Assembly: GCF_900625105.1 (NCBI RefSeq)
Contig: NZ_UYYD01000008.1
Coordinates: forward strand, 29,310 to 93,309
Source of the DNA: Agathobaculum sp. Marseille-P7918
GTDB taxonomy: Bacteria; Bacillota; Clostridia; Oscillospirales; Butyricicoccaceae
Length of the DNA: 64,000 nt
Direction: 5' to 3'
In this document: positions 42,520 through 50,988 of the stretch, piece by piece
Layout: every line of letters starts with the position of its first letter
How positions within the stretch are numbered: the first letter of the stretch is position 1
The notes under the pieces: generated by a model
The model's input: only the letters and a program-made list of their open reading frames with translations
The model's database searches: none
Told to the model about the DNA's origin: nothing
Program-made: the position numbers and the translations under genes

Positions 42520-43332
42520 TCACTTCAAAATGCTTTCCTGTTTTTGAAATACATCAACTACATGGCTTGAAAAGCCCAGCATATCTTCACGCTCGCAAGT
42601 AGTCAGGTGATATTGCATATACAGCTCAAATGTTTCGCTATCCATGGCATCAATCGCTTCACGAATGAGCAAAGAACACCCATCTGTTGCCACGTAATGA
42701 AGCCTTGTGGTTGCAAACGGAAACATGAGATCATCTATGTTTTCTTTTCGTACTAGCTCAAACAAATCCTTTGGCTGTGATTTTGAAGCAAATGTGTGAG
42801 CATCCAACAAGCCATCTCTTATATAGTCTGCAACATTGAAATTGTTTCGGTTAAAGCCCTCGTCTAACAGACATCCATCAGAAATCACATATGCAGCAAA
42901 AATAATACCATTCGGTTTTGTGACACGAATTGCTTCACGAATAGCCTGCTGCTTATCCTCTTTACAGTAGAGGTGATACAGCGGCCCCAAGAGAAGTGTA
43001 ATATCATATTGATTATCTGAAAAGGTGGATAAATCCAGAGCATTTCCACGGATCACCGAAACTCGCTCCTCGCTTGTGGTATTTTGCTTGAAAATCTCTA
43101 TATTGTGTTCCACCAATTCAACTGCATCAACACTATATCCTTCTCGCGCCAGTGCATGAGAGTATCTTCCTGTTCCTGCCCCTATTTCGAGGATTTTATC
43201 TCCTTTCTTTAGATATTTCTTAATGTAATGCATGGTAGTGAGAAATTCCACCATTCCATGTTTTAATGCGAGACGATTGTCTTCATCGTAATGATTATAG
43301 AAGTCTATTATATATTGATTGGATTTCTGCAT
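42520..43332 (-). CDS. Class I SAM-dependent methyltransferase
   Basis: 270 residues. The SAM-binding motif I is KILEIGAGTGRYSHALAREG, motif II VDAVELVEHN, and NQYDITLLLGPLYHLY is the motif IV region of the Methyltransf_11/25 type. The substrate is unknown; the LLGPLYHL stretch is typical of small-molecule methyltransferases found on Firmicutes mobile elements. The ATG at 43332 has AGAGGTG 6 bases upstream. A TetR gene precedes it and its own start overlaps the TetR end region, so the two are probably co-regulated. Confidence 0.85.
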   Translation of the reverse strand: MQKSNQYIIDFYNHYDEDNRLALKHGMVEFLTTMHYIKKYLKKGDKILEIGAGTGRYSHALAREGYSVDAVELVEHNIEIFKQNTTSEERVSVIRGNALDLSTFSDNQYDITLLLGPLYHLYCKEDKQQAIREAIRVTKPNGIIFAAYVISDGCLLDEGFNRNNFNVADYIRDGLLDAHTFASKSQPKDLFELVRKENIDDLMFPFATTRLHYVATDGCSLLIREAIDAMDSETFELYMQYHLTTCEREDMLGFSSHVVDVFQKQESILK

Positions 43333-43388
43333 TTCAGACACCTCTTGTATTGTCATTGTTACGCAGCCCGCACTTTTTGTCGTGTAGT

Positions 43389-43943
43389 TCACACGAAGGC
43401 TGACAAGAAATTAGATAACATACCTTCGATGGTTCTGTTGTCCAATGAAATCTTTCCAGTGGCAGTCAAAACAGCAATCCCATGTGCATAGAGAAATAAG
43501 TCTAAAAAGATTTGTTTTCCCTTCTCAAAGGTTACGCCAATCATATTCGAAAATGCTTTTGCTTTTTCCTCATTTCCAATTTCGTTATAAAAGTCATTCG
43601 TTGTTTCCATATTCAAATCCATATCACTCATAAAAATCAGTTTGAATAGATATGTTTGTTCACGAGCAAAGGCTATATAAGAAATCGGTAAATACAAAGG
43701 AGCGTCAACCGCCGCAGTTTTGCAATAATGATCCACATATTGGCTGTAATATTCAAATGCGAAATTAAGAAAATCCTTTTTTAGTTCTTCCATGTTTTCA
43801 TAACACGTAAAAATAGGCCGTGTTGAACATTGCAGTCTATTCGCAATACTTCTCGCATTTACAGTTTCAAACCCTGATTCCTGCGTAATCTCCAAAACAG
43901 TATTTAATATCATCTGTTTCGTAATCTTCGCTTTAGGCGGCAT
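43389..43943 (-). CDS. TetR family regulator of the methyltransferase unit
   Basis: 184 residues. HTH: ITKQMILNTVLEITQESGFETVNARSIANRLQCSTRPIFTCYENMEELKKDF. The effector domain (TetR_C_38-like) is hydrophobic. The start is the second of two adjacent ATGs, with AGGGAG five bases upstream. It is AT-rich compared with the chromosome, a sign of transfer. The upstream DNA has GCAACA and TGTTGC as an inverted repeat flanking AACATATGTT, a candidate autoregulatory operator at about 43,960-43,990. Confidence 0.85.
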   Translation of the reverse strand: MPPKAKITKQMILNTVLEITQESGFETVNARSIANRLQCSTRPIFTCYENMEELKKDFLNFAFEYYSQYVDHYCKTAAVDAPLYLPISYIAFAREQTYLFKLIFMSDMDLNMETTNDFYNEIGNEEKAKAFSNMIGVTFEKGKQIFLDLFLYAHGIAVLTATGKISLDNRTIEGMLSNFLSAFV

Positions 43944-44031
43944 CATTGCTCCCTCGTTTCGCAACATATGTTATGTAACTATTGTTGCATATCAGAAGGA
44001 ATTTGTCAACAAATTCTATTTTTTAAAAAAC

Positions 44032-44084
44032 ATAAAAACAGAGCCGATAACACACGAAGGTTTCCCACGATGTTATCGGCTCTG
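44032..44084 (-). terminator. KTR-type terminator, copy 2
   Basis: The same 13-bp stem as copy 1 with a different inner loop (ATCGTGGGAAACC), followed by TTTTTATG. The KTR stop codon lies inside the arm. Confidence 0.85.
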
Positions 44085-44261
44085 CGTCTTAGCGTCTGGC
44101 TCTTGGATGATGGATAAATTCAGTTGTCTTACCGCAATCAAGGTTTCATGTTTGCATTTCGGGCAATACAGTGGAAAGTTTTCAAGAACTGTATCTTCGC
44201 GGATTTTCAATCGTGTTTTGCTACCGCAAAAGGGGCATAATACCCATTCAACTTTTCCCAT
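44073..44261 (-). CDS. Cysteine-rich KTR domain protein, copy 2
   Basis: 62 residues, MGKVEWVLCPFCGSKTRLKI and then the same body as copy 1 with one Asp to Glu change (REDTVLEN). Four Cys in two knuckles. GCGAGG lies before the ATG. It follows a TetR gene that is preceded by a GNAT acetyltransferase gene, and its terminator closes the unit. Confidence 0.85.
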   Translation of the reverse strand: MGKVEWVLCPFCGSKTRLKIREDTVLENFPLYCPKCKHETLIAVRQLNLSIIQEPDAKTQSR

Positions 44262-44278
44262 AGCGATGCCTCGCGCAT

Positions 44279-44845
44279 TTAATGCTGCTGCTCTTTATCG
44301 AGCAAAATTTGCTTCACAACATTGACATAGTGATCTGCTTGTCGCGTTTCAAACGGGATAACACGCGACCACATCCGCAAGCCTTGATAGTAATATAAAA
44401 TCAAGTCCGCGATCTGGTCAGCATCAACGTCATTAAACTCTCCATTATCCATTCCATAATTGAGCAGACCGACCCATCTTTTTCTCGCTTTTTCATTGAC
44501 TTGAATGAAGAAATCCTCGTTTCCCATATTGGCGTATTCGTAAATCGCCAGACTTAACGAAGACTCTTTTTCCATAATTTCGTGCCGCATCGTTTCAAGC
44601 ATATCTTCCAATATACTTACGGCACTTTCTTTGTTTTCCATGCGATCATCAATCGCATATTCCTTTGAAATTATATCGGAAAAGATTTGTTGCGTTCCCG
44701 AATAATAACGATAAAGTCCGCCACGGCTCAATCCTGTTTTTTCACAAATATCCGTCATGGTCACAGCTTTAAAACCTTTTGCCGCAAAAAGTAAATATGC
44801 CTCTTGCAGAATTTTTTCTTTTGTTTTTGTCCCCTTCATCCCCAT
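44279..44845 (-). CDS. TetR family regulator of the acetyltransferase unit
   Basis: 188 residues. HTH: TKEKILQEAYLLFAAKGFKAVTMTDICEKTGLSRGGLYRYYSGTQQIFSDI. The C-terminal domain resembles the TetR_C_13/BetI-like group with no known ligand. Its start codon lies one base beyond the stop codon of the upstream GNAT gene, so translation is coupled. It would repress its own operon, which ends with KTR copy 2. Confidence 0.85.
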   Translation of the reverse strand: MGMKGTKTKEKILQEAYLLFAAKGFKAVTMTDICEKTGLSRGGLYRYYSGTQQIFSDIISKEYAIDDRMENKESAVSILEDMLETMRHEIMEKESSLSLAIYEYANMGNEDFFIQVNEKARKRWVGLLNYGMDNGEFNDVDADQIADLILYYYQGLRMWSRVIPFETRQADHYVNVVKQILLDKEQQH

Positions 44846-44846
44846 G

Positions 44847-45368
44847 CTATACTTCTACTTCCTCTCGCAATACGGAATACAAACAGTAAGAAAGAATTTT
44901 CCCGTTTTTGTACACTCCATTTCGCATTGTGCCTTCATAGGCAAATCCAGCTTTCTCTAAAACACCTCTGGAGCCCGCGTTACATTCAAACGGTTCTGCA
45001 TAGATACGGACAATATCAAATGCAGTAAAGGCTTCTTTGCAAATACGCTGCACCGCTTCCGTCGTAATGCCATTACGCCAATATTCCTCTGCAAGCCAAT
45101 ATCCAAGTTCGCCGGATTTTTCAAATACATCTTCTTGAAGGGTAATGCCTATGCTTCCCACGGCTTTGCCGTCAATAACAATTGCTCTGGTGATTTGTCT
45201 TTCCCCCTCATGCGCAATGCAATCATCGATAAACCACTTTGCATCATCTAGCGTATAAGGAGACGGGAAAGTATTTCGAAGATTATTTGCAATATTCGGA
45301 TTATTCGCAGCTGCTGCAAGACTGTCGGCATCATCGTGCTTCCATTCTCTCAAAACAAACTCCAACAT
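44847..45368 (-). CDS. GNAT N-acetyltransferase, RimJ/L type
   Basis: 173 residues of the Acetyltransf_3 family. LREWKHDDADSLAAAANNPNIANNLRNTFPSPYTLDDAKWFI opens the fold, and LGYWLAEEYWRNGITTEAVQRIC is the acetyl-CoA pyrophosphate-binding loop region (motif A). The family modifies protein N-termini or small molecules including some antibiotics. The ATG at 45368 has GGGAGGTG 6 bases upstream, better than the GTG three codons before. It is first in a three-gene unit with TetR and KTR copy 2. Confidence 0.85.
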   Translation of the reverse strand: MLEFVLREWKHDDADSLAAAANNPNIANNLRNTFPSPYTLDDAKWFIDDCIAHEGERQITRAIVIDGKAVGSIGITLQEDVFEKSGELGYWLAEEYWRNGITTEAVQRICKEAFTAFDIVRIYAEPFECNAGSRGVLEKAGFAYEGTMRNGVYKNGKILSYCLYSVLREEVEV

Positions 45369-45582
45369 AACTGACACCTCCCAAAAGCGACATTATTGTC
45401 TCTTAATTATACGACATCATTGTCGTTTTTGTCAACAAGGCCAATATAAAGATTTAAAATCAGTCGCAGAGGCAATATGGAGTACATTTGCTTTGCGAAA
45501 TGGAATCACAACAGAATCAATAACATCTATATTTGATTGCTTCTCGCCAAATTCCCCAAATTATAATTCTTTCCTGCTCCGT

Positions 45583-46047
45583 TTATAAGATCGGCACGTA
45601 CAATTCGCAGAGATGTCGATCCACCAGTTCTTTTCTATAACATTCCATGACTGGTCTGTTCGGGTCCAGAATCCGGTTTTGCCTAATCGTTTCATCAAAA
45701 CATTTTTGCCATGCCGCTGTAATGGATGCAGCGGTATGTTGAATCAGAAATACATAATACTTACCGCCTTGTATTTCTCTTTTCAAGATTTCCCCACCAA
45801 AATCCTCATTGGTAGAAATGTTCGCGCAGACATCATATCTGCACAAGCGGCTTTCTGTGACCCGGGGGTCATCCAAGGGAATCGCCCAGATTATTGTTTT
45901 GGCATGATACAAACGCTTTTCAACCAGCCATTGTTTGAAGGTGTTCATCAACTCGCGGTTCGCATCCCCATACGCACCCGTTCTTCTCATATATACCACC
46001 GTATAAGGCGGTATCGTTTTCTCGTTTATCTGAATGTAAAAGCTCAA
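45583..46047 (-). CDS. GyrI-like / AraC effector-binding domain protein
   Basis: 154 residues corresponding only to the GyrI-like small-molecule-binding domain (PYTVVYMRRTGAYGDANREL, and later GGKYYVFLIQHT and RPVMECYRKEL). Most homologues carry an AraC HTH in front, and no HTH is encoded upstream here before an in-frame stop. It is therefore either a stand-alone binding protein, as in E. coli SbmC, or the tail of a truncated regulator. The start is a TTG with GGAG 8 bases upstream. A gap of about 210 bases before the GNAT gene holds nothing clear. Confidence 0.75.
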   Translation of the reverse strand: MSFYIQINEKTIPPYTVVYMRRTGAYGDANRELMNTFKQWLVEKRLYHAKTIIWAIPLDDPRVTESRLCRYDVCANISTNEDFGGEILKREIQGGKYYVFLIQHTAASITAAWQKCFDETIRQNRILDPNRPVMECYRKELVDRHLCELYVPIL

Positions 46048-46142
46048 CAGAAAATCTCCAATTTACAAAGTACATCGATGTCTAAACAGATGGTAAACCC
46101 AATTAAAATGATTTTCAAGAACTTTTTTAAAAGGATGCCACC

Positions 46143-46361
46143 TCATCCAAACGCCTTTTTCATTTCATCCAGTTCATGCCGTTTCTCCACCCAACTTTCT
46201 ACATAGCCGCAGTCACAACAAGCATAACGTGCAACAGGTACCCGTTCCACAGTAACCACTTTTGTGATAGCGATGCTATGGGCTAAATATCGGTGGGCAT
46301 TGTCCGACACCCGCACGATATTCCTCGAATTACATTTTGGGCAACATCCTGTATTCTTCAT
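46143..46361 (-). CDS. Small protein with two zinc knuckles
   Basis: 72 residues. MKNTGCCPKCNSRNIVRV and YACCDCGYVESWVEK give two CxxC pairs that should bind one zinc ion. The ATG at 46361 has GGAGG eight bases upstream; the ATG six bases earlier is too close to that site. It is the last gene of the ABC exporter operon, right behind the permease gene. Function is unknown; similar proteins are often encoded by bacteriocin-type ABC operons. Confidence 0.7.
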   Translation of the reverse strand: MKNTGCCPKCNSRNIVRVSDNAHRYLAHSIAITKVVTVERVPVARYACCDCGYVESWVEKRHELDEMKKAFG

Positions 46362-46363
46362 CT

Positions 46364-47581
46364 TCATTGCCTCCTTGTCCAATAGAGTAAAATGCCGCAC
46401 TCCATCAGCAATACGGCAGACCATATTCCAAGAACCAGCGGATAGGTGCCGACAACGGCTGCCATCAGCAGCATTGCCAGCGGAACAAGATATTTGCGGG
46501 GGTGGTGCCACAAATCGCTTTCTGTTTTCCAACCACGGATCGGGTGTTTCCATTCCAAAATCACCGACAGAATGGCGCTTTGTAAGGCAAACAGAAGCAC
46601 CATCCCCACATGGACAAGTCCGATTCCCCCATGAATCATCTGCCAGCCACCCAGATAGATACCGGCAACAATTTCATTGACAATAAAGATAAACAGACAA
46701 TATCTCTTGCAAAACCGGCCTGCCTGTCCGGGGAAAACACGGATGACCTGCTCCAAATCTGGGTCGCAGGACAGCAGCGTACAGATCGGAGTGTTCAGGC
46801 AAAGGATTGCAAGACCGATGGGAAACAGATTCAGTCCCCCAAATTCACAGAACAGCAGCGGCAGGAAGCAGGCAATCGCACACAGGCCCACGGTATTGAT
46901 AAGATAGCTCTTATTTGCCAGCAGATACCGCGTCAGGTAAACAAACACGCTCCCGCTATGACCTGTATGCTGGACGGCTCTTTTTGAAGCGACAACACTA
47001 TAAAAGTCATAGGCATCTGCAAAGGCCAAATACAGCACCGCAACCAAAATGCTCACTGCCCCAGCGGTCAGAACCGCCGCGTCGTTCCGCACCAGCAATA
47101 TCACAGCCTGAATACCGGCAGCCCAAAGAACCGGCAGCACAATATGACCTTTCCGGCACATCCGATACCCCGCCGCAGTTACCGCACAGGCCATACAGCC
47201 ACAGAACACCGCAATGGCAATTTCCCATGGATACCATGAAGCGGCAGCGAAGAACAGTGCCCAAATGGGCAGAGTCTTGGTAATCAGGGTGTGCGCTCCC
47301 AAAACCATTACATAGGAAAAGACAAAACTGCGGTTGTCAAAGGGAAGCATGAACATTCCCTGCATGGCCTCTATATGACGCTTTCCGGTCAATATCTGCC
47401 ACATGACAGCGCCAGTAAAAAAGGTCGAAGTCAGATAGAGAATAAACGTTGCAACCTCCATTTGAAATTCAGCGGCATGGGTCGCAACGAACAGGATCAC
47501 AGCAGCCAGCAGGCTTTTTCCTGCGCTCTGGTACTTTGCGCCAAAGAACTGTTTGGAAAGTGCTTTAGTGGTGTTCATCAT
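46364..47581 (-). CDS. ABC-2 type transporter permease
   Basis: 405 residues with about ten to twelve hydrophobic segments (for example FLPLLFCEFGGLNLFPIGLAILCLN and SIALLMAAVVG-like helices at the end). It has no ATPase motif, so it partners the ATPase encoded directly upstream. The size and helix number fit the ABC-2 exporter membrane proteins that work with LytTR two-component systems in bacteriocin or Na+ export. Two adjacent ATGs exist; the first has GGGAGG 9 bases upstream and overlaps the ATPase end by 17 bases. Confidence 0.75.
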   Translation of the reverse strand: MMNTTKALSKQFFGAKYQSAGKSLLAAVILFVATHAAEFQMEVATFILYLTSTFFTGAVMWQILTGKRHIEAMQGMFMLPFDNRSFVFSYVMVLGAHTLITKTLPIWALFFAAASWYPWEIAIAVFCGCMACAVTAAGYRMCRKGHIVLPVLWAAGIQAVILLVRNDAAVLTAGAVSILVAVLYLAFADAYDFYSVVASKRAVQHTGHSGSVFVYLTRYLLANKSYLINTVGLCAIACFLPLLFCEFGGLNLFPIGLAILCLNTPICTLLSCDPDLEQVIRVFPGQAGRFCKRYCLFIFIVNEIVAGIYLGGWQMIHGGIGLVHVGMVLLFALQSAILSVILEWKHPIRGWKTESDLWHHPRKYLVPLAMLLMAAVVGTYPLVLGIWSAVLLMECGILLYWTRRQ

Positions 47582-48275
47582 CGGCCAGCACCTCCCGGAT
47601 GTTTCCAGCAGCGATCTCCGCGCCGGTGAATGTGCGGCTGATCCTGCCTTGCTCCAAAACCAGAACACGGTCAGAGGTCAGGCAGATGCTTTCTAAGATA
47701 TGGGACGAAAACAGAAGTGTCCCATACTGCTTATACTCAGCCATGAGCTGATACAAAAACTCTGTGCTTTGGAAGTCCAGCCCGTTCACAGGTTCGTCCA
47801 GAAGCAGCAGCTTGGGCCGCAGGGCAAATGCTGTAATCAGGTAGGCTTTCTTCAGGTTGCCGGTGGATAGCTCCTTTAGAAAAACATTGGCATAGTCCTC
47901 AAAGTGAAATCCCCTTATGAGGTCAAACACATCCGGCAGAGAGACGCCATAGGACGCAGCCACATACGCCAGATATTCCCGAAATGTAAAATACTGAAAT
48001 GACCGATCTTCTGCAAAGACAATGTATCGGTTCCGCTTAAATGCTTTGTCCCGAAACGAGAACAAATGACCTTCCCATGCCGCGCTGTCCAGACGGTAGC
48101 CCGGCAGCAAACCGGACACGGTTTTGATAAAGGTGGTTTTCCCGGCACCGTTCAGCCCGATCAGCCCGACAACTTCATGTTCCCCTAAATCCAGTGAAAG
48201 GCTAGAGAGTACGGGATGACCGGCGGTGTACCAAACGCTTAAATTGTTCAGTGAAAGAAGTGCCTTGCTGTCCAT
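47565..48275 (-). CDS. ABC transporter ATP-binding protein
   Basis: 236 residues. Walker A is GLNGAGKTTF near residue 38, the signature motif is the variant LSTGNLKKAYL, Walker B is LLLLDEPVNGLD, and the switch His lies in FSSHILESICL. This is the ABC-2 exporter class (DrrA/NatA-like). The C-terminal tail is short. The GGAGG ribosome site overlaps the stop codon of the upstream 56-residue gene, so the two are translationally coupled. It is in one operon with the permease and the zinc-knuckle protein. Confidence 0.9.
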   Translation of the reverse strand: MDSKALLSLNNLSVWYTAGHPVLSSLSLDLGEHEVVGLIGLNGAGKTTFIKTVSGLLPGYRLDSAAWEGHLFSFRDKAFKRNRYIVFAEDRSFQYFTFREYLAYVAASYGVSLPDVFDLIRGFHFEDYANVFLKELSTGNLKKAYLITAFALRPKLLLLDEPVNGLDFQSTEFLYQLMAEYKQYGTLLFSSHILESICLTSDRVLVLEQGRISRTFTGAEIAAGNIREVLADDEHH

Positions 48276-48281
48276 TCTGCA

Positions 48282-48452
48282 TTACCTCCGATTGTCTTTG
48301 TCTTTCTTCCAGAGAGAATAGGCGGAGAACAGGAACGCACCGCCGAGAACAAGATACAGAATGGCAAAGGGAATGTTCATAGTAACAAAGCTAAAAATCA
48401 TGCAGCAGACAAACACGATGCCGAGGATCAAGCGAAAATAAAAGTGACGCAT
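48282..48452 (-). CDS. Small membrane protein of the ABC exporter operon
   Basis: 56 residues: MRHFYFRLILGIVFVCCMIF, then a short polar turn and a second helix (NIPFAILYLVLGGAFLFSAYSLW), ending in a Lys/Asp/Arg tail KKDKDNRR. Two membrane helices in a hairpin are predicted. GGAGG lies 8 bases before the ATG. Its own stop codon TAA is part of the GGAGGTAA ribosome site of the ATPase gene. Such small proteins are often transporter subunits or immunity factors. No homologue comes to mind. Confidence 0.75.
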   Translation of the reverse strand: MRHFYFRLILGIVFVCCMIFSFVTMNIPFAILYLVLGGAFLFSAYSLWKKDKDNRR

Positions 48453-48493
48453 ACAAATTACCTCCTATATTTCTGTATGACATTGGACTTTTT

Positions 48494-48508
48494 GCTTACA
48501 ATGCAAGC
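48494..48508. promoter_or_regulatory. Candidate operator before the ABC exporter operon
   Basis: GCTTACAATGCAAGC is a 15-bp imperfect palindrome in the 110-base gap between the HK terminator and the small membrane gene. It could be the binding site of the LytTR response regulator encoded upstream. Confidence 0.35.
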
Positions 48509-48565
48509 ATACACCAAAGCATATCCGTCTGCGGAAATGTCCGCGAATGGTACGGTTTTGACCGC

Positions 48566-48598
48566 GAAAAAAGGCAGGCAGCCATAAGGCCGCCTGCC
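48566..48598 (-). terminator. Terminator after the histidine kinase gene
   Basis: GGCAGGCGGCC and GGCTGCCTGCC form the stem on the minus strand, followed by TTTTTT. It separates the two-component operon from the exporter operon. Confidence 0.8.
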
Positions 48599-48615
48599 AC
48601 TTGTTGAAGCAAAGA

Positions 48616-49899
48616 TTATTCTGTTTTGACTGGCTGGAAAGACAAGGTGACAACGGACTGGAACACACCGTCTTTGTGATCGGTTGTGATGGTACCGTCG
48701 TAGCGATCCGCCGCTGTCTGTACGCTCTTCAGCCCCCAGCCATGAGAGGCTTTATCGTCTTTGGAAGTTTCCAACTTACCTTCATTCTCTGTGGGCTCAT
48801 TGCCATATCCATTTTCTACTTTGATGATAAGCATGGCATTGATCCGTCGGATCGTAAGGCTTAGGAAGCGCAGATCCATCGGGGCCGTTTCTGCTGCCTC
48901 CAAAGCGTTATCCAGCAGGTTTCCCAAAATCGTAATCAAATCCACGCTGCGGATATTGGTGTTGTGTGGATATTCGATATTGACCTTTGTTTTGATCTGC
49001 TCTTGCTCAGCCAGAGCCATTTTGCTACTGATAAGGTAATCCAAAGCCTTGTCGCCCATCCAGACTGTTTGAGATATTTCCTGGACAGGGGTTCGCAAAT
49101 CCTCACAGTAACGCACCGCCTCCTGAATATCGCCTTGGTTCAGGCATTGATAAATGGCCTCAATGTGATTGTGCAGATCGTGATACAGCTTGGCATTGCT
49201 CTCATAAGTGCGGCGCAATCCTTGATAATCCCGTTCCAGTATTTCGGTCTGCTCCTGTTTTAGGTTTGCGATCTCCGCCTCCATTTCCCGCTGTTGGTTG
49301 ACGCGGTAAAACAAAACAGCAAACAGCAAGATCATGGAAAGAATGATCCATGTACCCACCTGATCTTCGCTCAGCGGCAAAATTGTCTGCTCTGACAAGG
49401 TTACTGCGCCAAACATTCCCAAAATGACGAGAATGGACAAAGCCCGAAAATTGCCCGCACTTTGACGCCCTTGCTTTGCCAAGGCAATCGCAGCCCCTGC
49501 CATCAGCAGGCGCACCAAACAAATGCCAGCCCAATATTCCATCGAAGCTGGATTGATAAAATTACCCGAGCGGAACAGGATGCCCAAGCCCGCCCTCAGC
49601 AGGAAGTCCCACAGTCCTACGCCGACTTCATAAAAGAAAACTAAGAACAGACAAAGGTTCAACTTGTCCCGCACATAATACCATGTGACCGCGGCAATGA
49701 CCAGCAATTCAGTTCCCAAAGCCACAAGTGTCGGGAATCCTGCGGCCTGCAAGACAGTAACCAGCGCACCGCTGACACCAGAAACAAACAGCATTCCTCT
49801 TCCCGGCCGAAACCGCATTACCTTTGCCGATAAAAGAATACCTAAATGCAGGCGCAGTTCATTGGTGAGAAAGCAGGCCAAGATCGCAACCCATCCCAT
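48616..49899 (-). CDS. GHKL-type sensor histidine kinase
   Basis: 427 residues. Six or more N-terminal membrane helices form the sensor. The dimerisation region has the phospho-His in YHDLHNHIEAIYQCL (near residue 240), and the ATP-binding domain has LGNLLDNALEAAE and SHGWGLKSVQ. This is the HPK10/AgrC-like group that senses peptides or membrane stress. Its start ATG overlaps the stop codon of the response regulator gene in TAATG, so the pair is translated in step. The ligand is unknown. Confidence 0.9.
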   Translation of the reverse strand: MGWVAILACFLTNELRLHLGILLSAKVMRFRPGRGMLFVSGVSGALVTVLQAAGFPTLVALGTELLVIAAVTWYYVRDKLNLCLFLVFFYEVGVGLWDFLLRAGLGILFRSGNFINPASMEYWAGICLVRLLMAGAAIALAKQGRQSAGNFRALSILVILGMFGAVTLSEQTILPLSEDQVGTWIILSMILLFAVLFYRVNQQREMEAEIANLKQEQTEILERDYQGLRRTYESNAKLYHDLHNHIEAIYQCLNQGDIQEAVRYCEDLRTPVQEISQTVWMGDKALDYLISSKMALAEQEQIKTKVNIEYPHNTNIRSVDLITILGNLLDNALEAAETAPMDLRFLSLTIRRINAMLIIKVENGYGNEPTENEGKLETSKDDKASHGWGLKSVQTAADRYDGTITTDHKDGVFQSVVTLSFQPVKTE

Positions 49900-50624
49900 T
49901 ATATATGCGCCCCCCAAAACTGATTGATTTGTCGCTTGACTTCCTGCAAATGAGAACGGCTGATTGGTAACCGCTCCCCGTTCTTTAATACCGCTTCCCC
50001 ATCGCTAACCTTCATAATCTGAACGATATTGACGATACAACCACGGTCAACGAAGATAAATTCCGGTGCGTTCAGTTCATCAAATACCTGCTGCAAGCTC
50101 TTTCGCACTTTTGAAGTTCCGATACCGGACACGATGCTAGCATTTTTGCCGTCCCGCTGAATATAGAAAATATCCTTGTAAGGGATCTTCTCCATGCGGT
50201 TTGCGGTCTGGATCGTGTATTCCTGTCCGGCTTCCAGTTCAATCAGCTTTGCAGCATCGATTACAGCTGCAGTTAGTTTCGTTTCCAAGTTACTTTTTGG
50301 CACATAGCGAAAAATAGACAGTTCAAAAGCGTCAATCGCATATTCCGTATGCGAGGTCACAAAGATAATTCTGACATTGGGCAGAAACCCTTTGACCTGC
50401 TGCGGGATTTCCATACCACTAATTCCCGGCATTTCAATGTCCAGCAAAATCAAGTCATAAAAAAAGCCATCATCGGTGATGTCGTAAAGCAGGTTGCGGC
50501 TTTGGGTATAGGTCGTTATTTCATAGCCGATACCCTGCGCCTGCAAGCTATTCTTGACGATTTTTTCATGCAGTGCAACGGCAGCTTCATCATCGTCACA
50601 AATTGCAATTTTGAGCACCGTCAT
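49899..50624 (-). CDS. LytTR family response regulator
   Basis: 241 residues. The receiver domain has the acidic pair IAICDDDEAAV, the phospho-acceptor Asp in LILLDIEMPGISG and Lys in RYVPKSNLE. The LytTR DNA-binding domain follows from about residue 140 (IPYKDIFYIQRDGKNASIV). It should bind tandem repeats near its targets, probably the exporter operon next to it. The start is an ATG at 50624 or the GTG two codons later. A sigma-A promoter lies about 100 bases upstream. Confidence 0.9.
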   Translation of the reverse strand: MTVLKIAICDDDEAAVALHEKIVKNSLQAQGIGYEITTYTQSRNLLYDITDDGFFYDLILLDIEMPGISGMEIPQQVKGFLPNVRIIFVTSHTEYAIDAFELSIFRYVPKSNLETKLTAAVIDAAKLIELEAGQEYTIQTANRMEKIPYKDIFYIQRDGKNASIVSGIGTSKVRKSLQQVFDELNAPEFIFVDRGCIVNIVQIMKVSDGEAVLKNGERLPISRSHLQEVKRQINQFWGAHI

Positions 50625-50730
50625 CACCCCGTTTCTTCCTGCGGTTATCTGTAGCATCTATAACCTTAACCAAATTGTTGTCATCTTCCAACACTGGCAA
50701 TCCGACCACCAGCGTATCTTCTTGGAACCC

Positions 50731-50759
50731 ATTATAGTGCGATTGTTGAAACAAAGCAA
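50731..50759 (-). promoter_or_regulatory. Sigma-A promoter of the two-component operon
   Basis: Minus strand TTGCTT (50759-50754), a 17-base spacer and TATAAT (50736-50731). The 350-base gap between the regulator and KTR copy 3 otherwise shows no gene. Confidence 0.65.
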
Positions 50760-50943
50760 GGAATGGACAACTCGGCACGTGATGCCACATAACGAATATA
50801 GTGGACTGTTCCGGCTTTAAAAGTTTTCGGCATCAATATGACAAAGATTCCAAAATCTTGCGAGATGTAAGCACATCGAAACAGTGTATCAATCAATAGC
50901 CTAATATTTTGTCTTTTGCAATATTTGTCGAGAAAGAAAAAAG

Positions 50944-50988
50944 CAAAACCGATAACATCCGAGGTTTTACCTCCGTGTTATCGGCTCT
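50944..50988 (-). terminator. KTR-type terminator, copy 3
   Basis: The arm GCCGATAAC pairs with GTTATCGG, with an inner GAGGTAAAACCTC hairpin, then TTTTGCTTTTTTC. The outer three pairs are lost compared with copies 1 and 2. Confidence 0.75.

Noticed and set aside
42272..50988. The conserved KTR terminators as inverted repeats of an insertion sequence
   Set aside because: They end in T-runs, contain the KTR stop codon and are not paired around a transposase; no transposase gene is present in the cargo zone.
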